A DNA stretch of 64,000 nucleotides from Dryas octopetala. Lineage: Eukaryota; Streptophyta; Magnoliopsida; Rosales; Rosaceae. How positions within the stretch are numbered: the stretch's first letter is position 1; every line of letters begins with the position of its first letter. Positions 12,549 through 35,508 of the stretch are shown piece after piece. A model generated the notes under the pieces. The model was given only the letters and a program-made list of their open reading frames with translations. It was not told the origin of the DNA and made no database searches. Location: positions 13,515,249 through 13,579,248 of the forward strand of contig OY992832.1 in the NCBI GenBank assembly GCA_963921425.1, read 5' to 3'. The position numbers were made by a program, and so were the translations under genes.

Positions 12549-12553
12549 GTTTA
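12549..12553. other. Target-site duplication GTTTA, right
   Basis: Five bases immediately after the right LTR, identical to 4530-4534. This is the size expected of an LTR-retrotransposon integrase. Confidence 0.9.
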
Positions 12554-12949
12554 TTTAACATATTATCTATTACATTGATAAAAAACATTGAAAAAACCAA
12601 ATTATATGGTAGGTTTCATGTGATATGTGATGAATATAATGCACGCTGGAGACAAATACTGTTAAATAAAATTAGTATATTATTTATACTCTATAATCTA
12701 TATACTAAACCCTATGTATTTTATAATCTATATTCTATATTGTTTAGAATATGGTATATGATATTAGGATTTAGGCCCTTTAGGGTATTTTAAATTATTT
12801 TTTATATAGAAATATATTATAGTCTACTAGTTTAGAGTTTAAAAACAATTAAACGAAACTCCAAAATGATCAAACGAAACTCCAAACCATTTTTTTTCTT
12901 TACAATTGCCCAAAGGCCCCAAACCCTAATCAATCCTAAACCTTTTAAT

Positions 12950-13320
12950 TTTTTTCTCTTTTTTATTTTATTTTTCCTTTTTTCCTTTTTTTTTTTTCTT
13001 CTTTTTCTTTCCTTCCTTTCCAGCTTTCCTTTCCTTTCTTCTCCCCCCGAGTCTCCACTTCAGCTCTACTGTTTTTTCTTTTTCTTCATCCCCTCTCTCT
13101 CTCCCCCTGCCGTCGCCCCCCCGCCGTTGCCCCCCTGCCGTAGCCCCCTCGCCGTCGCCCCTTGCCGTCGCCCCCTTGTCGCCCCTTCTGCCATCGCCCT
13201 TTCTCCTTCGATCTCGCTCTGCCGCTGCCGCTGCCGCCACCCCTTCTTTCTCCCTTGACCTGCCACTACCATGCCGCCCCCCGCCACCCCTTCTTTCTCC
13301 CTCGACTGTGTAGGTGAGGT
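12950..13320. repeat. Pyrimidine-rich and GCCGTCGCCCC-type simple repeat
   Basis: Inside the MULE-like element, a CT-rich stretch passes into short tandem units of the type GCCGTCGCCCC (about 13110-13180). Open frames on both strands here are low-complexity and not credible genes. Such GC-rich cores are often seen in elements that have picked up gene fragments, but no source gene is recognisable. Confidence 0.6.
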
Positions 13321-14052
13321 AACTGTAAGTTGGTTAGCTGGGTTATTGGGTAGCTGTGCAGTGACGAAATTCAAAAAATTTGGCTGTTAGGGTGTTCGAA
13401 AATTTCGTCGAAATATTTCGAATTTTTGTCGAATCATTGTTAAAATTTCGGACCCCTTCAAAATCGAAATTTTTGTCGAAATTTAAACCCTTGCACAAGA
13501 CTATATGAAGAGGCAAAGATCTGTTTTTGCCAATTTAAAGCAAACATGCTATTTGAATACAACTTTCCAGAAAGAATGCATGTACTTTTGATGAAAAAAG
13601 AAAAGAAAAAAAGGAAGAGGTGTAAACCCAAAGGCAAAAAGGACCCACTGCCATGCAGATGAGGATGTTGGCTTGCTTCTCTTGTGATTCACGTGAGAAG
13701 CCAAAGAAAAAATGAAGCAAGTTGGCCAAACACCAAACATAAATTAAGGAAATAAAAAGATATAAAAATGTGGCTTTCAACTAATAATCAAGGAAAAATA
13801 GGTTGCAGAACCCAAACTTTATATCTTATAAGGGCCTATATATTTTTTTTTTTTACAAAGGGGGACCTAAACCCAAAGAAAGAAGCTAAATAACTACAGC
13901 TATTGGCATAATAAGTAGAAGAGTCTAATTACAGCGAAGACATTATAAATAAATCTAACAATTATTTTTTTAATATATATATTAATATATACATAATATA
14001 AAATTTTATGGACCTCCCTTAAAAGTGGGCCCTAGGCAATCGCACTTGGTGC

Positions 14053-15661
14053 TAGGGTTCGTCAATGGGCTGGGTCGGGCTAGCTCGGCCCAAATTTTTC
14101 GAGTTCGGGCCGAGCTCGGGCTTGAATTATAGAAGCCCAATAAGACTTTCGGGCCGGGCCGGGCCGGGCTTGGGCTTTAATACACAAGCCCAAGGCCCGC
14201 CCATCGGGCTTGGAGGACCGGGCCGGATTAGGCCAGAACGGGCGGCCCAAAATGAGCCCAAAGCCTATTTAGACACATATATATCTTAAAAAAAAAAAAA
14301 AAAAAAAGGATTTTGGCTATGTTGTGATTTGAACATGACCTCATGTAACAAGCTTCAACTCTCAACCAACTGAGCTGACTAGTTTATTTGTTAAGTTTGT
14401 GAATCATAACACATTTAATAGCTCTTTCGTTTGTTTACTTCAATAAATTATTAATATGCTTATTAAGTTATTATATAATACTATTTTGTTAGTAATAGTG
14501 TAATACCATAAATAATAAACTTTTAAAATTATATACAACATTACAACTATAATAAAACATAAATGTACATATGTTTTATTATATATTTTATTACATATTT
14601 TTATAAACAAACGATGCAATTGTGTTGTCAACGATCCAAACCATTCAAATTTAGTTCCTCACTCAAAGATAATTCGTGCAAAAAATTAGCTCAATCGGAG
14701 ATGTAAAAGTGACATAATGGTGGTCGAATTAATGAATGATCGTGGTTTTTCTAATGATGATCGAATGGGTAGATGAATTTCAATTTAGTCAATTTTTTGT
14801 ACGGATAATCTTTGACTATGAACATAGAAAATGAACGGGTCAGATTGTTGAAATCACGTTGTGGTCTTCATAATTATGGAAGCAACAAGGTTTCTACGAG
14901 AAAGTTATTAGAATTATACTCTTCAAGTGTATTTATATGTATAAGCTCACATATCAATCGTGTTTTCAACAATCCGAACCGTTCAAGTTTTAGTTCCCCA
15001 CTCAAAGAGAATTTTTGCAAAAAATTAGCTTAACCGGAGATATAAAAGTGACGTAACGGTGGTCGAATTAATGAACGATCATAGTTTTTCTAATGATAAT
15101 CGAATTGGTAGATGAATTCCGATTTAGCCAATTTTTTGTAAGGATGATCTTTGACTATGAAAATAAAAAATGAACGGTTCAGATCGTTGAATTAATGAAT
15201 TGACGATCGTGGTTTAATAACTTTAATTATAGTTGTATATACACATATACATTTATGTTTTATTATAATTGTAATGTTGTATATAATTTTACAAGTTTAT
15301 TACTTTATTATTTATGGTATTATATAGTTTACACTATTACTATTTACTAACATTATAGTATTATATAATAACTTAATAAGCATATTAATAATTTATTAGA
15401 GTAAACAAATGAAAAACCTATTAAATATGTTATGATTTCCAAATTGGACTTTGGGTCGGGCTTCGGGCCGGGCTTTGGATGGGCCTAAACGGGCCGGGCT
15501 TCGGACGGCCCATGGGCTTCAAGGGGATGGCCCAAGCCCAACCCAAGAGACTTTCAGGTAGGGCCGGGCCGGCCCAAATTTCGGGCCAAATCGGGCTTCG
15601 GACCTAATGGGCCGGGCGGGCTTCGGGTGGGCTTCGGGCCTTGGGTTTTTTGGTGAGGCCT
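14053..15661. mobile_element. Foldback (long inverted repeat) element, 1.6 kb
   Basis: It is flanked by a 9-bp imperfect target duplication, ACTTGGTGC (14044-14052) and ACTCGGTGC (15662-15670). The outer arms are GGGCC/CGGGC-rich (14060-14260 and 15450-15660). The inner arms of about 180 bp (14399-14580 and 15235-15440) are clear reverse complements. Between them, a unit at about 14630-14835 is repeated at about 14965-15185. No transposase is visible. The uninterrupted target is seen in copy B near 55190-55215. A MULE-like origin is inferred from the 9-bp duplication. Confidence 0.75.
14318..14384 (-). other. tRNA-like segment with Pol III A and B boxes
   Basis: On the minus strand, AGCTCAGTTGGTTGAGAG (14376-14359) resembles a tRNA D-arm/A box. 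GGTCATGTTCAAATC (14340-14326) resembles a T-arm/B box at tRNA-like spacing. A long T-run follows on the same strand (14307-14287), like a Pol III terminator. It lacks convincing acceptor pairing, so a tRNA pseudogene or SINE-type head is more likely than a working tRNA. Confidence 0.45.
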
Positions 15662-16028
15662 ACTCGGTGCCCTCTTCAGGGCCAGCACTGAATTATGGAT
15701 CGACCAGTAGATTAAGACCTAGTTGGTAGACATTGATGCATCATGCATGTTGAAAAATTAAAAGTTCAAGAACAAAAATGAGAACGGTTAATTGTATTCC
15801 ACTCATTTTAATATAATCAAAAGCATCGAAATAATGGACATCCTTAAATTAATATTATAAAACACTAATTTCTCATTTATTATTATGCAGGATTAGGACT
15901 AAATTAAGTTGTATTAATTATAATGAATTGGCATGTGTATTACTATTTACTACGCAAAGTTTTTTAAAAATAATTTAATACGACTTTTTTTTTTGGTCAA
16001 ATAATTTAATACGACTTAAGAAGGGAGA

Positions 16029-16131
16029 GGCGGCTGCAAGACTGCAAAGGTTCAGAGGACCCGTCTCCTTCCCATTTATTTTTTAATGGTAGCTTGTTAC
16101 CTTAATTCTCATTTCTTGACAAATAACACAG
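16029..16131 (+). promoter_or_regulatory. Conserved proximal upstream block of S-RLK1 (class A)
   Basis: GGCGGCTGC, then AGGTTCAGA and CCGTCTCC, then an AT-rich leader ending in ACAAATAACACAG before the ATG. The same order and spacing occur before S-RLK2 (from 23843) and S-RLK3 (from 30631), 95-109 bp upstream of each ATG. The function is unknown; it is inferred from conservation. Confidence 0.5.
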
Positions 16132-19515
<3,384 letters not shown>

Positions 19516-19843
19516 TATGAGCTCACTTGCACACCAACAATTATCTTCCTAGATTTTTTGTTTGCTTTACTCAATTACTTGTAATATCAATCTGTTTGGT
19601 GAATCTTCTAAGGAATTAGAAGTGACTTTCTTTGGTCAATTAAATCTTCTTTAACAATTTGTGAGATTAATTTCTCTTGATTATGCGCCTTTTTTTTATA
19701 GTTGACATGCATTGAGGAAGATCGATCTTAGCGGGTCCCCATGGCTAGACTTTGTGTTACTTGGTCGCTAAATATAGATCTTCATCTGATGAACATTGGT
19801 ATTTATTATTCAAATAAACTTATAAATGGATTTCTTGATGCAG

Positions 19844-20330
19844 TGGCTATATCTCCCCAGAGTATGCAGTTGTTGGAACTTGGAACATTCTCTGTAAAAT
19901 CTTATGTGTTTTGCTTTGGTGTGCTTCTGTTAGAGATAATAAATGGCAAAAGAAACATGAGGTTTTCTCACCCAGATCACCAGGATAAGCTTCTGGGACA
20001 TGTAAGTAGAAAGAGCATTAATATAGCATTAATGTGCCATTTCTTCTCTCATTTCTCTTTAGCAGGACTAAGCCATATGCGAATGCCTTGGACCTAATGG
20101 ATAAATGTTTGAATGATTCCTGCATTGGATCTCAAGTACTGAGATGCATTCATTGTTGTGTGCTCTGAAATTCCCAGCAGACAGGCCAGCAATGTCATCT
20201 GTAGTTTTTATGTTGGCAAATGAGGGAGCAAGATTGCCTTGGCCTAAACAACCAGCTTTCTTTGTGGAAAGATGTTCCACTGATTTGTATGCAAGGGCAG
20301 GAGGGGAACAATCTCATACAGAAAATGAAT
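19844..20330 (+). pseudogene. Kinase-end fragment (S-RLK exons 6-7)
   Basis: 19844-20001 matches exon 6 of the kinase-only pseudogene at 28190-29658, including the acceptor CAG and donor GT. A 7-bp tandem duplication (TTGGAAC twice, near 19875) shifts its frame. Exon 7 remnants from about 20070 have lost the acceptor and the first codons. A further deletion near 20150 removes part of the helix that reads IQVGLLCVQ in the other copies. No exons 1-5 are present upstream. It is a non-functional leftover of a duplicated unit. Confidence 0.8.
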
Positions 20331-21222
20331 TAAATAACCACCACATTGATGGAAGTCTGATAAAGGACTACATTCTTTTAATAAAAATGTTACTAACAAA
20401 AGTGTTATTGAGCAAAAATGTTTGATACACAAACATTCCTAGACATATAGTAATTGTAACCATGACAGTGTTGTGTTTTAGACTTTATGCCTATCTATAG
20501 CTCTGTTGGTCCTCCCTTTTCAAGGTGAATCCAATTCTTCATAAAATTGGAAATATTAGATTTCTGCTCTCTGTGCTCTGCCTAATTAGTTTGGAAGGAA
20601 CTAATTGTGAACTCCTATACTACCCAATGCTAATGCTATTCATCTATAATCTAGAACTCTCAACACATTAATACACATTTCATGTATTAAAGTATCCCCT
20701 ATATGCAAAGACTTTCAAATAAATTTTTATATAGATAAAATGTCAAACGAGTACTTGGTTTAAAAAGAGTGTAAGTCTCTAAGAGATATATTCGCTGACT
20801 TAGTCAAAAGTGTAGTTCTATATAAAATGGGGTACAAACTTCAAATTGGATTTGAAAGTCAACAAGAAATCTTAGAATTAGTGTGTAATGATTGATCACG
20901 TTGACAAGTGACAAGCTCCTTGGTCAAAAAACAACACAAACACAACTAACTTAATTAAAGTATTATAAATTTATAAGCATGGGAAGATGTAAGTTCCACT
21001 AATCGCTGACTCTTGTAATGCCTCTATGTCTTGGTAGAGAACTCCAATAGTGCGTACACCGCATGTTGTGTAAACAGATCGAATGGTCCAAATTTATACT
21101 TTAGAATGAAAAAATATAATCCTCTCAAATTTAAGAGTAAAAAATATATCAACATGGTATCCAGTGTCAACATGGAGAATTTTCTTCTTGATAAGGAATG
21201 AATGCCATCCCTAGTAGCACTC
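20331..21222. other. Array spacer, duplicated at 29660-30290
   Basis: There is no gene. The sequence parallels the spacer after the 28190-29658 pseudogene, including a stretch near 20740-20945 also seen at 3138-3335. This shows the spacer was duplicated with the genes. Confidence 0.6.
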
Positions 21223-21230
21223 TTACATGT

Positions 21231-22018
21231 CAGTGCCGTTCGTAACTTTTTAGAGGCCCCAGTGCAAAAATCTAAAAAGGGCCCTTTTGTATATAAAGAA
21301 AAAAAGTATAAAATTATGTAGGTATGTTTTCCATTTATTTTTGCTTGAAAATAAAAAATAAAATGATACTTTCATTAAACATGAGATAATATTATAGTTT
21401 GTACAAATTTTCAACAAAAAATTTGGGACAATAAATAATTAAAGTTATAGGGCCTTTAGACATACAAGCTTTGAACAAAAAATAATTTAAACTTTGAACA
21501 AAACCCTAATTTCTTTGGAGACAATGGAGAGAATATGAGGACTAAAGAATGGATCAAGAGAAACCGATAATTAATCGAAGAAGAGCATCGAGCTGAAGTC
21601 TTGAGAATCGAAAATCTGATCGAATGAATTATGGAGGAACTTCAACTGAGGAAGAGAAATTAAATGATTGAGAGTTGAGAGAGTCTAAGACAGTGAGGGA
21701 AGGAAGGAGAAAGAGAAAAACAAAAAACAAAACTCTTATTCGTTTAATATAAAAAACATTTTGATGTTTAAGTTTTTCAATAAAGAAATAAAAGTCTAAA
21801 AACTAAATTTAATTATTACTTTAGTTATTATAAATTTAATTTGGGCCTCTTACAAACTTGGGCCTCTTAGATATAAGCCTTGAACACCTTAGTTACTACT
21901 TACTAGGCCTCTTCATATCATAGCTTTAAATATAATTTTTTAAATATTATAATATATATATATATAAAATTGGGCCCTGGGCGGTCGCCCCTCCAGCCCT
22001 TGCTCAGGGACGGCTCTG
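21231..22018. mobile_element. hAT-like non-autonomous element, 788 bp
   Basis: The termini are CAGTGCCGTTC and, reverse-complemented, CAGAGCCGTCC. The 8-bp duplication is TTACATGT (21223-21230) versus TTACAAGT (22019-22026). The paralogous spacer at about 30278-30300 has the site uninterrupted. The interior is AT-rich with no transposase. Confidence 0.8.
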
Positions 22019-22080
22019 TTACAAGTAGTTGAATCCAATTTAAAGAGTTTGTGTTTATTATATATGTGTATTTGATATAT

Positions 22081-23741
22081 GGGTTAATTACATATATACA
22101 CCTCAACTATACATCATTTATCAACTTGATACCTCAGGTTCAAAAACTTTCATTCAGGTACATCAACTTAGTACCTCCGTTACTTTGACTGTTATGAAGA
22201 CCGTTAAATGCTTACGTGGCGCTGACGTGGCACACGCGGACCCACCACTAAAAGTTGACTTATCTTTAAAAAAAAGCTACATGGACAAAAAATAATAAAA
22301 AAATCAATAAAAATGATATAAAATAGAAAAAAAATTATTGAATTTTGAAAAAAAAAAAAAGGCAAACAGAAACTCTCATCCCTCCCCCTTCGTCGCATCG
22401 TTGACCCAACCCACCCACCTCCTTCCCCCTCTTCGGGCACTGGCCAGCAACCCCCTCCCCTGCGTCGTCAACCTTCTCCCGGCCGCATCTCTCTATCTCT
22501 CACTCTATCTCTTTCTCTTTGTCACTTTTTTTCCCTTTCACTCCAGCTGCTTCGCGAGCTCGGTTTCCTGCGTCGACGACGACGACGACTAGCTGCTCCG
22601 CGAGCTCAGCTTCCTTCCCCACCACCACCCCGTCCACCCCACACCCAGCCCCCGTCCCCAACCCAGCCCCTCCTCAACCTTATATCTCTCGTCTCTCTTT
22701 CACCTCTCGCTCTCCAGCCACAACAACCAAAACCCAGTAAGCAATTAATCGAATTCAAAACAAAAACCAACAAAAACAAACCAAAATCGTTAATCATAAT
22801 CCAAAAATCAAATCCCAAACAACTGCTGCTTTATTCCAAACTCTCATCTCAAACAACTGCTGCTTTATTTTGTCAAAAATCAAATCATAACCCAGTGGCG
22901 GGGATGGGTGGAGGAGGGACTGGGCTGGGTGGGTGGGTGGGTGGGAGAAGGGAGGGAGGGGACGGGTCGGAGCGGGGGGAGGGAGGGAGGAGCTGGGTGG
23001 AATGGGGTGGGTCAGAGCAGGGGGGAGGGAGGGGGCAGGTCGAAACGATGGGTGGGAGGGGTAGGTCGGAGCAGGGGGAGGGAATGAGGGGATGGGTGGG
23101 TCGGAGCGCGGGGAAGGAGGGAGGGGATGGGTCGGATGGGGTGGGGTGGGTCGAAATGATGGGTGGGAGGGGTGGGTCGGAGCGGGGGGAGGGGGTGGTG
23201 GGGGCAAGTCGAAACGTGGTGGAAGGGAGAGGGCTATATGGGTAGGTCAGAGCTGGGGGAGGGAGGTGGGTCGCCGGCGCTGGTTTGGTGGCTGGGTGCT
23301 GGGGGGAGGGAAAGGGCTAGGCTGGGCTGGGTGGGGTGGGGTGGGGTGGGGGGAGTGGCGGGGATGGGTAGAGGAGGAAGGGGGGAGGGAGGGAGGGGGC
23401 TGGGTAGGGAGGTGAAGTCGGGCAGGGGAGGGGGCTTGTTTTTTTTTTTTTTTCTTTTTTTTTTATTTAATATAATTTTAATGGTTTTAATGGTTTTTTT
23501 GATTTTTTTATTAATTTTTGTACACGTGGCTATTTCTAAAAGACAAGTCAACATTTAGTGGTGGGGTTCACGTATGCGTGTCAGCGCCAACTTAGCAGTT
23601 AACGGTCAAACTAACAGAGGTATTTAGTTGACGAAATATTGAAGTTGAGGTACCTGAATGAAAGTTTTTCAAACGGAGGTACCAAGTTAAAAAGTGATAT
23701 ATAATTAAGGTATAATTAAGATATATAATTGTAATTAACCC
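22081..23741. mobile_element. MULE-like element, 1661 bp, with GC-rich core (Pack-MULE-like)
   Basis: A perfect 9-bp duplication TTGATATAT flanks it (22072-22080 and 23742-23750). The termini GGGTTAATTAC and its complement GTAATTAACCC start inverted repeats of roughly 250 bp, readable as the paired GTACCTC and TTTCATTCAGGTAC motifs. The paralogous spacer near 30316-30345 lacks the insertion. The core has a C/T-rich section (22370-22740) with coding-like composition and a G-rich minisatellite (22893-23440). No transposase is visible. The core may be captured host DNA, but no source gene was recognised. Confidence 0.85.
22893..23440 (+). repeat. G-rich minisatellite-like tract
   Basis: About 550 bp are almost free of C on the + strand, built from irregular GGGTGGGTGGGAGG, GGGAGGGAGG and GGGTCGGAGC units. 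Many runs of three or more G at short spacing could form G-quadruplexes. Frames on both strands are low complexity (glycine/tryptophan or proline-rich) and not credible proteins. Confidence 0.8.
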
Positions 23742-23842
23742 TTGATATATTTATTCTATCTCCTTGATTTTCCTTGGTCAATTATGAGACAATGATGCAT
23801 GTCGAGAAATTAAAAGTCTAATATAAAGACGAAGAATGAAAA

Positions 23843-23951
23843 GGCGGCTGTATGACTGATTGCTGCAAAGGTTCAGAAGAGCCGTCTCCTTCTCATTTCT
23901 TTTTAATGGTAAGTTGTCAACTTAATTCCCATTTCTTCACAAAGTTCACAG
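23843..23951 (+). promoter_or_regulatory. Conserved proximal upstream block of S-RLK2 (class A)
   Basis: GGCGGCTG, AGGTTCAGAAGA and CCGTCTCC occur in the same order as before S-RLK1 and S-RLK3. The MULE-like insertion ends about 100 bp upstream of this block, so the block itself is intact. Confidence 0.5.
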
Positions 23952-27469
<3,518 letters not shown>

Positions 27470-28189
27470 TATGAGAACATTTGCACACCTACAATTATCT
27501 TCCTAGATTTTTTTTTTTTGCTTTACTTGTAATATTCAGTCTGTTTGGTGAATCTTCTAAGTAATTAGAAGTGACTTTCTTTGGTCAACTAAATCTTCTT
27601 TAACAATTTGTGAGATTAATTTCTCTTGATTATGCGCCTTTTTTTTTATTATAGTTGACATACATTGAGGAAGATCGATCTTAGTAGGTCCCCATGGCTA
27701 GACTTTGTGTTACTTGGTTTTTGTTAATGGTTTATTCAAAGCAATAACAATAATGATGATGCATGTGATGACATTCTTCTGGATTCTGGTTTAGTTCTTC
27801 CACATCAAATAATAAAAATTAACCTGTCTATATTAATAAGCATCAAAAGGACACAAAGTTCAAGTATGCCATCTTAAAGTATTATGTTGATTATCTTTTA
27901 AATGCTTGGAATAGGAAAACCTTCTTTTCGGCTCAAAATTCACTTCTAGATGCTTAATTTCCACTCTTTGCATGCTTAAACCTACAAAACACAAAAACAA
28001 CATAAAGAAACGCCAAGAACTAACCAAGAAAAGAGATAAATAACATGCATTAACATGAACAATTATGAACCTATCAGAACTAACAGAAGTTGTAAGAATG
28101 ACAGTAGGATTTCCTTTATAAATACTTCCTGAAAAAGCAATAATCCCATTTATTTGATAGGCCACAAAAGCAAGAAGGAAGACACATAA
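27470..28189. other. Spacer between S-RLK2 and the kinase-only pseudogene
   Basis: The first 200 bp repeat the S-RLK1 3' flank (19575-19763). No independent gene was found. Confidence 0.5.
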
Positions 28190-29658
<1,469 letters not shown>

Positions 29659-30630
29659 AGGACTACGTGCTTCTAATAAAATCGATACTAACAAAACCGT
29701 TATTGAGCAAAAACGTTTGATACAGACACATTCCTAGACATATAGCAATTGTAACAATGACAGTGTTGTGTTTTAGACTTTATGCCCCATCTATTGCTCT
29801 GTTGGTCCTCCCTTTTCAAGTTGAGGATCCAATTCGTCATAAAAATGGAAATATTAGAATTTTGTTCTCTGTGCTCTGTCTAATTAGTTTGGAATGAACT
29901 AATTGTGAACTCCTATACTACCTGGCTAATGCTAATGCTATTCGACACATTAATACACATTTCATGTATTAAAGTATTCCCTATATGCAAAGACTTTCAA
30001 ATAAATTTTTATACAGATAAAATGTCAAACGAGTACTTGGTTTAGAAAAAGTGTAAGTCTCTAAGAGATATATTCGCTAACTATTCAAAAGTGTAGTCTA
30101 TATAAAATGGGGTACAAACTTCAAATGGATTAATTGAAAGTCAACAAGAAATCTTACAATTCGTGTACTGTATATGTAAAAAGGTGAACCTGTTAGATCT
30201 AAGGGTCAAAAACACGTCTACATGATATGCAGTGCTAAATGTAGAATTTTTCTTCTTGATAAGGCATGAAAGCCACTCTAATACAAGTAGTTGAATCCAA
30301 TTTAAAGAGTTTGTGTTCATTATATATGTGTATTTGTTATATTTATTCTATCTCCTTGATTTTCCTTGGTCAATTATGAGACATTGATGCATGTTGAGAA
30401 ATTAAAACTCTTAATATAAACAATGAGAGTAGTTATTTGTAATCTACCCGTTTTAATATGATCAAAAGCTTTGTAATTATGGACATCCTTAAATTAATTA
30501 ATGTTATAATAACTCCCTAATTTCTCATTTGTTACACAGGAATAAGTCAGACTGAACTATAATGAATTGGCATGTATTTTACTGTGCAAGATATTTAATT
30601 TAATACAACGTCTTAAACCCAAAAGAAGAA
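29659..30630. other. Array spacer, paralogous to 20331-23842 without its insertions
   Basis: There is no gene. It retains the uninterrupted target sites of the hAT-like element (about 30278-30300) and the MULE-like element (about 30316-30345) that sit in the sister spacer. Confidence 0.65.
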
Positions 30631-30725
30631 GGCGGCTGCATGAAGGTTCAAAAGACCCGTCTCTTCTCATTTCTTTTTAGTGGTAACCTGTCAACTTATT
30701 TCCCATTTCTTTACAAAGATCACAG
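30631..30725 (+). promoter_or_regulatory. Conserved proximal upstream block of S-RLK3 (class A)
   Basis: GGCGGCTGC, AGGTTCAAAAGA and CCGTCTC are followed by the AT-rich leader ending AAGATCACAG before the ATG. Confidence 0.5.
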
Positions 30726-34275
<3,550 letters not shown>

Positions 34276-35337
34276 TTTGAGCACATCAAGGCAAACAGAT
34301 ACAGAATAGAGGCTTTCACATTTTTCTAATATTCACAGAAATGGGAGGGCCAGAGTCCTAGACTCCTAGTCATGCCCTGAGTATGAGGTAAGGTGCTGTA
34401 TTGAAGCTGTCAGCCCCCTCTCAATTTTATTTTTTGGATTTGGTCCTTTGACCAGTTGTGTGACTCTGCCTTTTACATTATGATATACTCAGCATAGATC
34501 TAATGTTATTTAATATTGAGTTTTTTTCCTTCCTAAAAAGTTTATTTTTGGCTATGTTAACAACTATCAATGAAAGAAAATGATAGAACCTTGGTCCAAC
34601 TTGTTCTTACAAACCAGAATCTTCTACTCGACTATACCAGATACATCTCAACCGTTCAAAAAAATATAATTTTAAACTATTGTACAAAGATCTTCTAATA
34701 AACTTATCTTTGACATGAATGATTTTAAAAGGACATAAAAAGTAAGCGGTTTGAATAATAAAATCATATAGTTTGGACTTGAACTAGGTTAAAATAGTAT
34801 GTAGTAGGATACCTAAAACCAGAGTTGAACTTTTGGACAAGGAAAACAAAGTTGGAATTTCAAACAAACAAAAGGTAAGTTATAAATGCTAACAAAAAGA
34901 CAAAATAAAATATTCAATGAAGCATTTTATCGAACAAGGTACCTGCATTATCCACCAGAAAATTAATGAAGCTGTCTCTGGAGCCCCAATTGCAGAAATG
35001 GACGAAGAGGCAAAGAATATGAATTCAAAGGTGATACTAATGATGCATAAAAACAGCCAAATTCATTGTTTGTACCTTGCGTTTGGATAATTGAGTTTTG
35101 CTGTTTAAGATGGTGTGAACACTCAAATTTGCAAAGAAGCAAACGGAGCTTGCTGCACCAAGCCTCAATGTGAAAACGGCTGCTAAGTCCATACAAAAAG
35201 TGCGAAATACCAGTGACCTTCCCATTTCTTGGCAAAGGCGTCTTCTTCCCATTCATTGTTAATGGTAAGTTGTCAACTACCCCATTTCATTTTTAATGAT
35301 AAGTTGTCAGCTTCCCATTTCTTGACAAAGATCACAG
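34276..35337. other. Spacer between S-RLK3 and S-RLK4, with class B promoter
   Basis: No gene was found. From about 35176 it contains the class B block GGCTGCTAAGTCCATACA. Two tandem copies of a leader segment follow (CCATTTCTTGG then CCATTTCTTGACAAAG, with TAAGTTGTCA motifs), ending at the ATG of the 5' fragment. Confidence 0.55.
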
Positions 35338-35496
35338 ATGAGTGGCCTTTCTTTCATCTTCTTTATCTCTCTACTCCATTTTTCACTCTTCAATTTTGCC
35401 ACAGCAGCTAACTCCATATCTCTATCACAGCCCATCATTGGATCTGATACCCTGGTTTCTTCAGGTCAAATCTTTCAACTAGGACTCTTCTCCTGA
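35338..35496 (+). pseudogene. S-RLK 5' fragment acting as a 52-codon upstream reading frame of S-RLK4
   Basis: An ATG at 35338 opens a frame of 52 codons closed by TGA at 35494-35496. It encodes an S-RLK signal peptide and the start of the lectin domain (ending QLGLFS). The homology stops exactly there, and the sequence continues as the 5' leader of another copy (TGACAAATAGCACAG), with the S-RLK4 ATG 12 bases after the stop. It is too short to be a receptor. Its position makes it an upstream open reading frame if transcription starts at the class B promoter. Confidence 0.8.
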
Positions 35497-35508
35497 CAAA
35501 TAGCACAG

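Larger units (their letters stand above)
4405..13493. mobile_element. MULE-like TIR element, split by the LTR retrotransposon
   Basis: Both ends carry related inverted sequence rich in AAATTTCG blocks. The left end begins CAAGGAATAAAATTTCG and the right end, reverse-complemented, begins CAAGGGTTTAAATTTCG. The flanks CACAAGAT (4397-4404) and CACAAGACT (13494-13502) look like an imperfect 8-9 bp target duplication. Without the 8-kb retrotransposon the element would be about 1.1 kb. The part from 12554 contains an AT-rich stretch and then a C/T-rich, GC-rich block (12950-13320). No transposase is visible. A second, truncated copy lies in the opposite orientation at 52081-52837. MULE is inferred from the long TIRs and duplication length only. 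Confidence 0.6.
13687..15690. repeat. Dispersed repeat, copy A, with hAT-like right end; interrupted by foldback element
   Basis: The segment 13687-14052 plus 15662-15690 matches copy B (52838-53103 plus 55096-55231) in the same orientation. The right end is CAGGGCCAGCACTG, resembling an hAT terminus, while the left terminus was not found. The same gggccc-and-cggtcgc end motif appears in the hAT-like element at 21231-22018, suggesting one family. Confidence 0.6.

Noticed and set aside
12866..13374. Overlapping open frames of 90-130 codons on both strands
   Set aside because: They lie in a CT-rich and GCCGTCGCCCC-repeat stretch; low complexity explains the open frames.
22794..23558. Proline- or glycine-rich open frames of 100-137 codons
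   Set aside because: They are produced by the G-rich minisatellite, which lacks stops in several frames. No domain is recognisable.
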